Below, piece after piece: positions 26,990 through 35,987 of a DNA stretch of 64,000 nt. The notes beneath the pieces are model-generated. The model was not told the origin of the DNA. It worked only from the letters and a program-made list of their open reading frames with translations, and did not search any database. The DNA comes from an uncultured Geobacter sp. (GTDB lineage Bacteria; Desulfobacterota; Desulfuromonadia; Geobacterales; CAIOGM01). Every line of letters begins with the position of its first letter. The stretch's first letter is position 1. The stretch lies in the NCBI GenBank assembly GCA_903857795.1, contig CAIOGM010000150.1, forward strand, positions 51,397 through 115,396. The letters run 5' to 3'. The position numbers were made by a program, and so were the translations under genes.

Positions 26990-27955
26990 ATGCTGCAATT
27001 CCTGCATTCATTATTTGGCACGGTGGAGAAGGGACGCTACCCCGAAAAACTCGTCGAGGAGGCCATAGAGCGGACAGTGGATGGTACCGATCCCTGGCTG
27101 CGCGGGGTATCGGGCTACCGGAAGAAACTGCGGCCGGCAGTCGTTCGGGCCATTGACCATGTGGTGGCGTTGGTGGACGGACTTCCACCCCCTCTGACGG
27201 CAACCCTCTCCTGCTACGATGACGACCCCCTGATCAAGGGGTTCTTCATCTCCACCGCCGAGATGCGAAAGATTTACACCGCGGATCGGACCCTGGCCGA
27301 GTTCCGAAGGGGGCCGGATGGTGACACCCCCCGGATAATCACCCTGCTGACCATGGAGAAGCGGGAGGGGATCACGCTGGGCGCCGAGCTCTCCGGTGAC
27401 GTCATCCTGCGGGATGTCCCCCAGACGACGGTGACCTTCGAATCCCATCGATTCTTCGACCCGGCTGCGGATGAGAGGACCACCCGGCGCAGGCTCATGG
27501 TCAGGGCCTTCGATCACCTCCTCAGCCTGGCCCTCGGGGAGATCTCCTCTGTCAAATCGGAACGCCGGGAGCTTGAGCGGAGGAGGTCTCTCCTTGAGGC
27601 CAAGTTCAACCTGCTGCAGCGGGGGGGGTGGGGGTTCGCCGAGACAGCGGCTTCCGAAGGGATTACCGTTACCGCTCTGGAAGTGGGGTTGGGAGAGATC
27701 GAGAAAGAGCTGCTGAAACTCGGCGGAGATGACCGGGCGGTTGAGTTCTACCTGGAGATCGTGGCCGATCTGCTGGGGCGCCCGGAAGTACACCTTTGGG
27801 CCGGGAAGGAGAGCCTTATCGTCGACCGCCTGGGGATAAAACGGAGTCAGGCAGCCTTTGACGCTCCGGAACTGGTACTCCACGAGCTCCGGAACGCCAA
27901 AGGACGCACCATGGTCGTGGCCCTTGTCACCCTGGTCGGTAGCGACCTGCAGTGA
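26990..27955 (+). CDS. Conserved-looking protein of unknown function
   Basis: 321 residues, ribosome site GGGAGGGG, 25 nt after yhbY, so probably co-transcribed. No signal peptide or transmembrane segment. The protein is rich in charged residues, with a heptad-like Arg/Glu/Leu stretch at about 185-205 that could be a short coiled coil, and a C-terminal beta-rich part (LVLHELRNAKGRTMVVALVTL). Codon use fits a real gene. I do not recognise the family. Confidence 0.75.
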   Translation: MLQFLHSLFGTVEKGRYPEKLVEEAIERTVDGTDPWLRGVSGYRKKLRPAVVRAIDHVVALVDGLPPPLTATLSCYDDDPLIKGFFISTAEMRKIYTADRTLAEFRRGPDGDTPRIITLLTMEKREGITLGAELSGDVILRDVPQTTVTFESHRFFDPAADERTTRRRLMVRAFDHLLSLALGEISSVKSERRELERRRSLLEAKFNLLQRGGWGFAETAASEGITVTALEVGLGEIEKELLKLGGDDRAVEFYLEIVADLLGRPEVHLWAGKESLIVDRLGIKRSQAAFDAPELVLHELRNAKGRTMVVALVTLVGSDLQ

Positions 27956-27997
27956 ACATCACCGCAGTAATCCCCCACGAATAACTCTGTTTTCGGC

Positions 27998-29128
27998 TCA
28001 CACCTTCTCGTACGGATCGAAGAGTCGCTTGTACTCGTCCAGGGCGAACCGGTCGGTCATCCCGGCGATGTAGTCGCAGACCACCCGCTCCCGGCCGACA
28101 GCCTCCATCTTCAGCAGATACTTCCGGGGAAGAAGGGTCGGATGCTGAATGTACGTTTCGAAGAGGTGGTTGAGATAGCGCTCGGCCTTGACCCGCATCC
28201 GCTCCACCTTGTAGTGCCGGTAGAGATTCTCCAGGAGAAAAAGTTTGAGCGACCGGTTCTTCCGGGCCACGTCGGGGCTGAAGGCGACCATCTGCCGGTT
28301 GACCTGTCGCAGGTCATCCGTAGTGACGATGCCATGCCCTGAGAGGTTCAACTCGGTAGTCAGCGTCAGGTCGCTGATCAGGTAGCCGATGAGGGCGCTG
28401 ATAGTCTGATAGGTGGCCCGCTCCTGGTCCAGCGCCGGGTAACGGGTCATGACCCGGGACCAGACCTCATGCCAGAGCTCCACCTCGCGGAGCTGATCAC
28501 GGGTAATATATCCGGACTTGAGTCCGTCGTCGATGTCGTGATTGTTGTAGGCGATCTCGTCGGCATAGTTGATGATCTGGGCTTCAACGGTGGGGACGGT
28601 TCCGGGGAGGAATTCGGCCATGGCCTCCAGGGGGCGGTCATAGGGCGAAGAGTGTTTGACTATCCCCTCCCGAACCTCCCAGGAGAGGTTGAGCCCGTTG
28701 AAACCGGGATAGCGCTCCTCCAGTTCATCCACCACTCGCAGAGACTGGAGATTGTGCTCGAACCCGCCATGGCCGGCCATGAGGCGGTTCAGGACATATT
28801 CGCCGGTATGGCCGAAGGGGGTGTGCCCCACGTCGTGGGAAAGGGCCAGGGCCTCAGTCAACTCCTCGTTGAGTCGAAGTCTCCGGGCGATGGCCTTGCC
28901 GATCTGGGCCACCTCCAATGAATGGGTGAGCCTGGTCCGGTAGTAGTCCCCCTCATGGTTTACAAAGACCTGCGTTTTGTATTCCAGACGACGAAACGCG
29001 GCGCAGTGGATAATCCGGTCTCTATCCCGTTCAAAGGCGGGACGGGTATCGCGCAGCTCTTCCTGATGTTTCCGGCCGCGAGATGCGGCGCTCAAGGCCG
29101 CATAGCCGGCCAGGTCGGGGCGTTCCAT
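27998..29128 (-). CDS. dgt: Deoxyguanosinetriphosphate triphosphohydrolase-like protein
   Basis: 376 residues from ATG 29128, which follows GGAGAG; an in-frame ATG 90 nt upstream adds residues without homology. HD-superfamily hydrolase: RTRLTHSLEVAQIGKAIARR supplies the first metal His, LSHDVGHTPFGHTGE the HD pair, and INYADEIAYNNHDIDDG the third motif. Members hydrolyse dNTPs to nucleoside and triphosphate; this shorter subgroup's nucleotide preference varies. Confidence 0.93.
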   Translation of the reverse strand: MERPDLAGYAALSAASRGRKHQEELRDTRPAFERDRDRIIHCAAFRRLEYKTQVFVNHEGDYYRTRLTHSLEVAQIGKAIARRLRLNEELTEALALSHDVGHTPFGHTGEYVLNRLMAGHGGFEHNLQSLRVVDELEERYPGFNGLNLSWEVREGIVKHSSPYDRPLEAMAEFLPGTVPTVEAQIINYADEIAYNNHDIDDGLKSGYITRDQLREVELWHEVWSRVMTRYPALDQERATYQTISALIGYLISDLTLTTELNLSGHGIVTTDDLRQVNRQMVAFSPDVARKNRSLKLFLLENLYRHYKVERMRVKAERYLNHLFETYIQHPTLLPRKYLLKMEAVGRERVVCDYIAGMTDRFALDEYKRLFDPYEKV

Positions 29129-29231
29129 GGGCAGCTCTCCAGTGGTGCGTGACGATGGGATTTCAGATCCAACGGGATTAAACCTCGGAGCTCGCAGCGT
29201 GTCAACAGCAAACCGCACGCCAAAGTACCCC

Positions 29232-29260
29232 TTGACGAAAACAGTGTTCCATGATAACTG
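29232..29260 (+). promoter_or_regulatory. Candidate promoter of the class II aldolase gene
   Basis: TTGACG at 29232-29237 and TAACTG at 29255-29260, spaced 17 nt. The -35 is good but the -10 is poor. It lies about 50 nt before the gene. Confidence 0.3.
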
Positions 29261-29311
29261 ACTACACGCTTTTTCGGTTACTTACTGACTTTTAGCTAAA
29301 CAGGCCTCATC

Positions 29312-30394
29312 ATGAACCGACTCAGAACCACCGTCCCCGACAAGATCCGGAAAAAACTGGGGAGCGCCTCAACGGTCTGCCTGCTCAACGGGGCGGATGT
29401 CTTCTCCCTGCTGCAAGATGACCCCACCATCATCATGGGGTGCAACCCGCGGATACATCACGTTATTCCCGGTATTATGCGGGCGGCCGAAGAGCTGGAC
29501 GCCGTGGTCGCCTTCGAGCTGACCAAGACCGAAGGGGGACTCGACGGCGGTTACACCGGCCAGACCCCGGAGCTCTTCGCCAGCACGGTCATCGACTACG
29601 CCGAACGATCCCGCTTCACTCGCCCGTTCATTATCCACGCCGACCACCTCACCGTTCACGATGCTACCCCCCGTGAGTTCGCCGAGGCGGAGCGGCTCCT
29701 GGAGGCTCAACTTTCAGCCGGGTTCACCTCCTTCGCCATCGACGCCTCCTTCAATCCTCTGGCTGAGAATATCGATATCGTCCGCCGGCTGGCAGCCCTG
29801 ATTCGTGAGGAGGGGTACAGCCTGGAGGTGGAGCTCGGAGAGCTGAAGGTCGGCGAACGGGACGCCCCCCTGACCACCGTCGAGGAGACAAGGGCATTCC
29901 TGGCCGGACTCGCCGCACGGGATGTTCGGCCGCTGCTTCTCTCCATAAACAACGGCTCCAAGCGAGGGAACTATCTGGAAGGGGAGCCGGTCAACATCGA
30001 ACTGGAGCTGACCGGAGAGATCTTTAGCACCGCACGAGAGTTCGGCGTGGCCGGCCTCGTTCAGCATGGGATCACCGGAACACCGCTCCGGATCGTCGGC
30101 AAGCTGGCGGGGTACGGCATCCGGAAGGGGAATATCGGCACTCTCTGGCAGAATGTGGCACACGCGGGGTTCCCTCTGGAGCTCATGGACGAGATGCGCC
30201 AGTGGGCGAAGAGCAACCGCCGGGACATCAAGTACGCCACCGGAATTTTCAAGGAGGAGATCGACGCCATCCCCGACGAGAACGTCGCCTTGATCAGCGA
30301 CATGGCCTACCGTGAAGCCAAGGAGTTCTTGACGGCGTTTCAGGCGACGGGAAGCGCGACCCGGCTTGCCGAGCGCCTGGTGGCGGCGCGGTGA
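29312..30394 (+). CDS. Class II fructose-bisphosphate aldolase family protein
   Basis: 360 residues. Zinc-dependent aldolase fold: IIHADHLTVHD with the metal and substrate His109/Asp111/His112, ELGELKVGERD (metal Glu), GLVQHGITGTP (third metal His) and NIGTLWQN (phosphate binding). It is close to aldolases that split or form fructose 1,6-bisphosphate, though tagatose-bisphosphate or related substrates are possible. Coupled to rsmD by a GTGA overlap. Confidence 0.85.
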   Translation: MNRLRTTVPDKIRKKLGSASTVCLLNGADVFSLLQDDPTIIMGCNPRIHHVIPGIMRAAEELDAVVAFELTKTEGGLDGGYTGQTPELFASTVIDYAERSRFTRPFIIHADHLTVHDATPREFAEAERLLEAQLSAGFTSFAIDASFNPLAENIDIVRRLAALIREEGYSLEVELGELKVGERDAPLTTVEETRAFLAGLAARDVRPLLLSINNGSKRGNYLEGEPVNIELELTGEIFSTAREFGVAGLVQHGITGTPLRIVGKLAGYGIRKGNIGTLWQNVAHAGFPLELMDEMRQWAKSNRRDIKYATGIFKEEIDAIPDENVALISDMAYREAKEFLTAFQATGSATRLAERLVAAR

Positions 30395-30975
30395 GGATCA
30401 TCAGCGGCTCCGCCCGGGGACGCACGCTGCTGGCCCCCCAGGGGGTTAGGGTTCGCCCGACGGCGGACCGGATCAAGGAAGCACTCTTTAGCATCATCCT
30501 CTCCCGCGAAGGGAACCTGGGCGGCAAACGGCTCCTGGATCTCTGTGCAGGGACGGGTGGGCTCGGTATCGAGGCCCTGAGCAGGGGGGCTGAAACCGCA
30601 CTCTTCGTGGACAATCACCGTGAATCCGCCGACTTCATCACCCGAAACATCGAGCTGGCAGGTTTTTCCGGGCAGGGGAGAGTGCTGGTCAGGGACGCGG
30701 TGAGTGTCCTGGGGGAGCTGGAGGAGCGTGGGGAGAGCTTCGATCTCATCTTCCTCGATCCCCCGTACCGGATGGGGTTGACCGAGAAGATTCTGGCACG
30801 GGTGGGTCATTCCCGGCTCCTGACCGATGAGGCGCTGATGGTGGTGGAGTTTGCCACGGGAGAGGAGCTCGCCTCGACCTTCGGGCGCCTTCAGGAGTGC
30901 GACCGGAGGAGATACGGCGCTACGTCCGTCGCTTTTTTTGAACTCAGAACCCAGAACCTAGAACATAGAACCTAG
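30391..30975 (+). CDS. rsmD: 16S rRNA (guanine966-N2)-methyltransferase RsmD
   Basis: 194 residues, GTG start overlapping the previous stop. MRIISGSARGRTLLAP, RVRPTADRIKEALFSIL, the SAM-binding LLDLCAGTGGLGIEALSRGA and the catalytic DLIFLDPPY identify it. The last 11 residues or so (ELRTQNLEHRT) are encoded by a 7-nt tandem array that also provides the TAG stop, so the natural C-terminus has been replaced by repeat-derived sequence. Confidence 0.95.
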   Translation: MRIISGSARGRTLLAPQGVRVRPTADRIKEALFSIILSREGNLGGKRLLDLCAGTGGLGIEALSRGAETALFVDNHRESADFITRNIELAGFSGQGRVLVRDAVSVLGELEERGESFDLIFLDPPYRMGLTEKILARVGHSRLLTDEALMVVEFATGEELASTFGRLQECDRRRYGATSVAFFELRTQNLEHRT

Positions 30976-31009
30976 AACCTAGAACATAGAACCTAGAACA
31001 TAGAACAGA
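30940..31009 (+). repeat. 7-nt tandem array (GAACCTA/GAACATA), ten units
   Basis: Ten consecutive heptamers starting GAAC (mostly GAACCTA and GAACATA). The array spans the last codons of rsmD, its TAG stop and the spacer to coaD. Same family as 17507-17562. Confidence 0.97.
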
Positions 31010-31024
31010 GCTCCTGGAGCCGAC

Positions 31025-31510
31025 ATGCCTCGATCCGTTGCCGTCTATCCCGGCTCATTCGATCCCATCACCTACGGGCACCTGGACATCATCGACCGGG
31101 GCTTGAGGATCTTCGACCGGGTTATCATTGCCGTAGCCCGCAACTCCACGAAAAACTCTCTTTTTTCAATCGAGGAACGGGTGGAGTTGATCCGGGAGGT
31201 GCTCGCCGACAACGGCAGGGCCACGGTTGACACCTTTGACGGACTTCTGGTAGAGTACGTTCGCTCCCAAAACGCTTCGGTGATCATCCGGGGACTGCGC
31301 GCCATCTCCGACTTCGAATATGAATTCCAGATCGCCCAGATGAATCGAAGTATCGCCTCAGATGTGGAGACCCTCTTCATGATGACCTCGGTCCCCTTCG
31401 GCTATCTCTCCTCATCCATCGTCAAGGAGGTCGGTTCCCTTAACGGCCCCATTGACGGCTTCGTCCCCCCTGCGGTGAAGGCGGCCCTCACCACGAAATA
31501 CCGGGGGTGA
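31025..31510 (+). CDS. coaD: Phosphopantetheine adenylyltransferase
   Basis: 161 residues, usual length. Penultimate step of coenzyme A synthesis: 4'-phosphopantetheine plus ATP to dephospho-CoA. AVYPGSFDPITYGHLDIIDRG contains the HxGH-type motif (here YGHLD), and MTSVPFGYLSSSIVKEVGSLNG contains the ISSSxxR-like C-terminal motif. The rsmD-coaD pairing is common across bacteria. Confidence 0.97.
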   Translation: MPRSVAVYPGSFDPITYGHLDIIDRGLRIFDRVIIAVARNSTKNSLFSIEERVELIREVLADNGRATVDTFDGLLVEYVRSQNASVIIRGLRAISDFEYEFQIAQMNRSIASDVETLFMMTSVPFGYLSSSIVKEVGSLNGPIDGFVPPAVKAALTTKYRG

Positions 31511-31556
31511 TTCCCGTACGCACAAAGTACCTTACCAAAACCCATATGGAGGAAAC

Positions 31557-32756
31557 ATGAAACTCGCAGATCGCGTCAACAAGATTCAACCTTCCCCCAC
31601 CCTTTCCATCGACGCCAAGGCCAAGTCCCTCAAGGCCCAGGGGATCGACATCGTCGGTTTCGGCGCCGGAGAGCCGGACTTCGATACCCCCGACAACATC
31701 AAGGCTGCAGGAAAGAAGGCCATCGACGCCGGATTCACCAAATACATGCCGGTGGGCGGCGCCGACGACCTCAAAGACGCCATCATCGCCAAGATGAAGC
31801 GGGACAGCAACCTGGAGTACACCCGTGACGAGGTCTCCGTGGCCTGTGGCGCCAAACACACCCTCTACAACATCTCCCAGGCACTCATTCAGGAGGGAGA
31901 CGAGGTCATCATCCCCGGTCCGTACTGGGTCTCCTACCCCGACCAGATCATCCTGGCCGGAGGGACTCCGGTCTTCATCATGACCGATGAGGCCACCGGC
32001 TTCAAGGTCACCCCGGAGCAGCTGGAGCAGGCAATCACGCCTCAGACCAAATACCTGATCCTCAACTCCCCCAGCAACCCCACCGGGAGCACCTACCTGG
32101 CCGAAGAGCTCATCGCCCTGGGCCAGGTGCTGCTGAAACACCCCCACGTCTATGTGGTGGCCGACGACATCTACGAGAAGCTGATTTATGACGGCATCGT
32201 CTTCTCCAACATTGCCCAGGTGGTGCCGGAACTGAAACCGCGAACCATCGTGGTGAACGGCGTCTCCAAGGCCTACGCCATGACCGGCTGGCGGATCGGC
32301 TGGGCCTGCGGTCCCAAGGAGATCATGGGGGCCATGACCAAGATGCAGTCCCAGTCAACCTCCAACGCCACCTCCATCGCCCAGAAGGCAGCAGTGGAGG
32401 CCCTGAACGGCACTCAGGAGGCGCTGCCAGCCATGGTGGCGGAGTTCGAAAAGCGGCGAACTTACATCGTGGAGCGGCTCAACGCCATCCCCGGCGTCAC
32501 CTGCTTCCGCTCCAACGGCGCCTTCTACGCCTTCCCCAACTTCTCCGCGGTCTACGGCAGGAACACGCCGGCGGGGAAGAAGATCGAGAACTCCACCGAT
32601 TTTGCCGCCTATCTCCTGGAAGACGCCAAGGTAGCCCTGGTCCCGGGGATCGCCTTCGGTGACGACCGGTACGCCCGGCTCTCCTACGCCACCAGCCTGG
32701 AGACCATCAGGAAGGGGATCGACCGGATAGAAGAGGCCATAAAAAACCTCAAGTAA
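31557..32756 (+). CDS. Class I/II pyridoxal-phosphate aminotransferase (aspartate type)
   Basis: 399 residues, ribosome site GGAGGAAA. Fold-type I aminotransferase, subgroup Ib. VSVACGAKHTLYNISQAL (cofactor phosphate contact), ILNSPSNPTGSTY, VVADDIYEKLIYDG (Asp to PLP nitrogen, Tyr), and NGVSKAYAMTGWRIGWACG with the Schiff-base Lys. Substrate is most likely aspartate/glutamate, possibly also prephenate as in some Ib members. Confidence 0.92.
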   Translation: MKLADRVNKIQPSPTLSIDAKAKSLKAQGIDIVGFGAGEPDFDTPDNIKAAGKKAIDAGFTKYMPVGGADDLKDAIIAKMKRDSNLEYTRDEVSVACGAKHTLYNISQALIQEGDEVIIPGPYWVSYPDQIILAGGTPVFIMTDEATGFKVTPEQLEQAITPQTKYLILNSPSNPTGSTYLAEELIALGQVLLKHPHVYVVADDIYEKLIYDGIVFSNIAQVVPELKPRTIVVNGVSKAYAMTGWRIGWACGPKEIMGAMTKMQSQSTSNATSIAQKAAVEALNGTQEALPAMVAEFEKRRTYIVERLNAIPGVTCFRSNGAFYAFPNFSAVYGRNTPAGKKIENSTDFAAYLLEDAKVALVPGIAFGDDRYARLSYATSLETIRKGIDRIEEAIKNLK

Positions 32757-32762
32757 AAAAGC

Positions 32763-32818
32763 AGGTCGAGGTTGAGGTAGAGGAAAGCTATTCTCAACCT
32801 CAACCTCAACCTTTACCT
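32763..32818. repeat. GAGGTT-type hexamer inverted repeat
   Basis: GAGGTTGAGGTAGAGG on the left and CTCAACCTCAACCTCAACCTTTACC on the right can fold into an imperfect hairpin in the spacer between the aminotransferase and the DUF1858 gene. The same hexamer family occurs at 41404-41470 and 53278-53294. Confidence 0.8.
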
Positions 32819-32833
32819 TCAGGGGTGAATATC

Positions 32834-33034
32834 ATGATAACCAGAGAAATGCTCATCGGCGAGATAGTCCGTCAACACCCGGAAACGGTACAGGTCTTCA
32901 CGAAGTACAACCTCGACTGTCCTGAATGCCAGATCGCCGACTTCGAGGAGTTGGCGCACGGCGCCGGTGTCCATCATCTGGACATTGAGAAACTTCTAGA
33001 GGAACTGAACTGCGTAGTCGAGAACTTGGCATAG
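32834..33034 (+). CDS. DUF1858 domain protein
   Basis: 66 residues. Start at ATG 32834, about 8 nt after AGGGG; a GTG nine nt earlier overlaps the ribosome site. Matches the small DUF1858 family linked to hybrid cluster proteins: LIGEIVRQHPETVQVFTKYNLDCPECQIAD, with a CxxC (Cys32, Cys35) and a helical C-terminus. Possibly a redox or metal-binding helper; the hcp gene itself is 10 kb away. Confidence 0.85.
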   Translation: MITREMLIGEIVRQHPETVQVFTKYNLDCPECQIADFEELAHGAGVHHLDIEKLLEELNCVVENLA

Positions 33035-33129
33035 TTACTGCTTAAGAGTAGCAGCGGTCAATGATTCTGATGCGACGAAGCGGTTGAACCGCACACGAAA
33101 CCACACCTCACACTACCTCATACTGATTT

Positions 33130-33166
33130 GGGTCGCCTCTCTCCCTCCTGAGGCGGCCCCTTTTTT
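33130..33166 (+). terminator. Rho-independent terminator
   Basis: 10-bp stem (33130-33139 with 33150-33159, one G-U pair) followed by TTTTTT. Ends the aminotransferase-DUF1858 unit. Confidence 0.9.
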
Positions 33167-33415
33167 GTCCTTACATCGCCCTCCAGCCTCTCCTGACCGC
33201 ACCATAAAGTTGGAAACGGCAGGTCACCAATCTGTCGCAGAGATGATCCGGAGAACCATCTAATCTCCTGAACCATGCGGAGTTACTCTGCAAATTTTGC
33301 GGGAAAGAACAGTAAACGAGGTCATTCAGAAGGGACGGCAATCCCCAAACAGCCGTCATTTCAGCACGCCAAGGATGAGTTTAAAATTAGTATATATTTA
33401 ATAATCAAACAGAGT
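33167..33415. other. Intergenic stretch without recognisable genes
   Basis: About 250 nt between the terminator and the slipin gene's stop, ending in an AT-rich segment. Short open frames here look random. I see no RNA gene or hairpin. Confidence 0.4.
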
Positions 33416-34183
33416 TCATCCCTTGCTCTCCGATTTATCAAGAAACATCTTGATCAGATCTATGGGCACCGGGAAGATGATGGTGGAGTTTTTCTCGGTG
33501 GCGATCTCGTTGAGAGTCTGCAGGTAGCGGAGCTGCAGCGAGGTCGGCTGGGTCGCCAAAATTGCCGCCGCCTGGGCCAGCTTCTCTGACGCCTGGAACT
33601 CGCCGTCAGCATGGATGATCTTGGCCCGCCGCTCCCGCTCGGCCTCGGCCTGCTTGGCGATAGCCCGAAGCATCTCCTGGGGGAGGTCGATGTTTTTCAC
33701 CTCCACATTGGCGATCTTCACCCCCCACGGCCCCGCATGCCGGTCGAGAATTTCCTGGAGCTGCAAGTTTATCTTGTCCCGTTTGGCCAGCAGTTCATCC
33801 AGCTCCACCTGCCCGAGGACGCTCCGGAGGGTGGTCTGGGAGAGCTGACTGGTGGCGTAGAGGTAGTTCTCCACCTCGCAGATCGCCTTTTCCGGAGCAA
33901 GAACCCGGAAGTAGATCACCGCCGAGACCTTCACCGTGATGTTGTCCAGGGTTATGACATCCTGGGGGGGGACGTCGAAGGCCACCGTCCTGAGGGATAC
34001 CCGGACCAGCTTGTCGATGCCGGGGATGATGAAGAAGAGGCCGGGCCCCTTCACCCCCGCCAGTCGCCCCAGCCGGAAGAGCACCCCCCGCTCGTACTCG
34101 GGGAGGACCCGGACGGCGCTTCCGACGATCATGATGATGATAACGATGAAGAATATTCCCGGTACCATGCTGAACAGATCCAT
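33416..34183 (-). CDS. Slipin (SPFH/band 7 membrane protein)
   Basis: 255 residues. One N-terminal membrane anchor (about 5-25), then the SPFH domain: [16 protein letters not shown]...[21 protein letters not shown], and an Ala/Glu-rich coiled-coil region ([19 protein letters not shown]). Forms oligomeric membrane scaffolds. It lies directly downstream of an NfeD protein, its usual partner, so the two probably act together in membrane quality control. Confidence 0.95.
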   Translation of the reverse strand: MDLFSMVPGIFFIVIIIMIVGSAVRVLPEYERGVLFRLGRLAGVKGPGLFFIIPGIDKLVRVSLRTVAFDVPPQDVITLDNITVKVSAVIYFRVLAPEKAICEVENYLYATSQLSQTTLRSVLGQVELDELLAKRDKINLQLQEILDRHAGPWGVKIANVEVKNIDLPQEMLRAIAKQAEAERERRAKIIHADGEFQASEKLAQAAAILATQPTSLQLRYLQTLNEIATEKNSTIIFPVPIDLIKMFLDKSESKG

Positions 34184-34235
34184 ATCAACCTCCTCGTGTA
34201 AGCTCCCTTCAACTCAGAGGGGACAGTTCGCCCGT

Positions 34236-34256
34236 CACCTCACGCCTTACGCCTCA
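34236..34256 (-). repeat. Short 7-nt array containing the nfeD stop
   Basis: Three heptamers on the plus strand, CACCTCA, CGCCTTA, CGCCTCA. The TCA of the first (34240-34242) is the TGA stop of the minus-strand nfeD gene. Related to the longer array at 45303-45351. Confidence 0.7.
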
Positions 34257-35547
34257 CCATAAGGAGCATCCCGTCGATCCCGATCACCTCCACCGCCACA
34301 CCAACCCCCACAGCCTCGTCGCACCGGGCATCCCAGTACTCACCTCGCACCAGGACCTTCCCCTGGGGCGCCAGGTCGGTCAAGGCTTTGCCGAACTCCC
34401 CAAGAATCCCCTCCTGTCCGGTGGTGGGGCGGAGTTTAAGCGCCCGGAGGGCGCGACTCCCCGCAAAGAGCGTGAAGCCAACCAGGGAGCAGACAGCCAC
34501 GGCAATGACGCTCCAGGAGAGACGCAACGCCGGGTCCGAGTCGTCGTAAAGCATGAGTGAACCCAGCAGCAGGGAGATCACCCCTGCCATGGTGAGCAGC
34601 CCATGGGAGACAACCTTTATCTCTGCGATGAGGAAAACGATGGAGAGAAGGATCAGCAGGACCCCGGCGAAGTTCACCGGCAGAGCCTCGAAACCGAAGA
34701 GCGCCAGGAGGAGGGAGATCCCTCCAACCACGCCGGGAAGGATGATCCCCGGATTGGCCAGCTCCACCAGGAGCCCCAGGACACCGACTATCATGAGCGC
34801 ATAGGCGATATCGGGATCGCCGACCACCTCCAGGATGTTCTGTACCGAACTCATGGGGCGCACTGTCACCTGGGCGCCGGTCAGGTGGAGCGGGATATCC
34901 CTGCCATCGCGCCGGATCACCCGCCCCTCCAGTTTCCTGAGGAGTTCAGCCCGGTCCAGGGCCGTCAGGTCGATGATCCGCTCCTTGAGGGCCCCGTCTG
35001 CGGTCAGAGAGAGACTCTCACGCACCATCTTCACGGCAACGGCGCCGTTTCGTCCTCGCCGGTTGGCGATCCCCTCGGCATAGGCGGCAGAATCGTTGAG
35101 GATCTTCCGGGCCATGACCTTGTCCGGCTGCTCTCCGAAGGAGACAGGGTGAGCAGCGCCGATATTGGTCCCCGGCGCCATGGCGGCAACATCGGCAGCC
35201 AGGGTGATGATCGCGCCTGCCGACCCCGCCCTGGCGCCGGCAGGCGCCACAAAGAGCGCCACCGGCACCGGCGAGGCGAGCAGTTCCTTGATGATCTCCC
35301 TCATGGAGCTTTCGAGCCCTCCCGGAGTGTCCAACTCGATAAGAAAGAGCAGATCCCCCCGTAGGGCCGAGCTATGGAGCCCCTTTTTCAGATAATCCAC
35401 CGTGACCGGGGTGATATCTCCGACCACCGGCGCAACGGTGATGCCGGCGGCGAGACAGTGAGTGGGAGCTAACATGAGGAGTGCTGACAGCAGGGAGAAG
35501 TGGAGAAGGGAGAGGAGGGTCCGCCGGTCAAGAGAGAAGCGGCTCAT
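34240..35547 (-). CDS. NfeD-family ClpP-like membrane serine protease
   Basis: 435 residues. Signal peptide or anchor at residues 10-33, then a ClpP-like protease domain with GGLESSM and the nucleophile Ser109 in ARAGSAGA. Four or five transmembrane helices follow at about 235-350, and a C-terminal OB-fold NfeD domain (GKVLVRGEYWDARCDE). Members cleave stomatin-like partners; the slipin downstream is the likely partner. The last codons fall in a short 7-nt repeat array that supplies the stop. Confidence 0.93.
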   Translation of the reverse strand: MSRFSLDRRTLLSLLHFSLLSALLMLAPTHCLAAGITVAPVVGDITPVTVDYLKKGLHSSALRGDLLFLIELDTPGGLESSMREIIKELLASPVPVALFVAPAGARAGSAGAIITLAADVAAMAPGTNIGAAHPVSFGEQPDKVMARKILNDSAAYAEGIANRRGRNGAVAVKMVRESLSLTADGALKERIIDLTALDRAELLRKLEGRVIRRDGRDIPLHLTGAQVTVRPMSSVQNILEVVGDPDIAYALMIVGVLGLLVELANPGIILPGVVGGISLLLALFGFEALPVNFAGVLLILLSIVFLIAEIKVVSHGLLTMAGVISLLLGSLMLYDDSDPALRLSWSVIAVAVCSLVGFTLFAGSRALRALKLRPTTGQEGILGEFGKALTDLAPQGKVLVRGEYWDARCDEAVGVGVAVEVIGIDGMLLMVRRKA

Positions 35548-35987
35548 TGCCGTCTCACCCGGAAGGTCGAGGTGAAGGTCGCCACCTTTGCTCCCTGCTC
35601 ATCGTACACCAGCGCCTCCCCAGTGATGGTCCGGTCGTCCCGGCTGGTGATCCGCGCCTCGGCCCGCACGCTCCCCCCTGTGACCGGGGCGTGGAACTTC
35701 AGCGCCAGGTCAGTGGTGGCGAAATGACTCCCCTCGGGGAGAAGAGTCTTGATTGCCATGGCAACCGCCGTATCCGCCAGGGCCGTAACCGCCCCCCCAT
35801 GCATGAGCCCCTTTCCCTGGGCGAGCCTCACCTTGAACGGCATGGTGAGCACAGCCCGTCCCTCCAGGGCCTCGTCGATCCGCATCCCCAGATACTCCTC
35901 GAAGGGGGCACAGGCGATCCAGTGGGGAAGTTCGAAGGGAAGCGACTCCCCGGTAATCATCTCCTGATCAAACAGCCCTCTCTTCAT
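35544..35987 (-). CDS. PaaI-type hotdog thioesterase
   Basis: 147 residues, overlapping nfeD's start by 4 nt. Hotdog fold with KGLMHGGAVTALADTAVAMA, containing the HGG motif and the Asp typical of PaaI-like acyl-CoA thioesterases, and EYLGMRIDEALEGRAVLTMPF. Hydrolyses an acyl-CoA of unknown identity. Confidence 0.88.
   Translation of the reverse strand: MKRGLFDQEMITGESLPFELPHWIACAPFEEYLGMRIDEALEGRAVLTMPFKVRLAQGKGLMHGGAVTALADTAVAMAIKTLLPEGSHFATTDLALKFHAPVTGGSVRAEARITSRDDRTITGEALVYDEQGAKVATFTSTFRVRRQ

Noticed and set aside
33171..33359. 62-codon minus-strand open frame
   Set aside because: No ribosome site, no recognisable features, and it sits next to a terminator in noncoding sequence.
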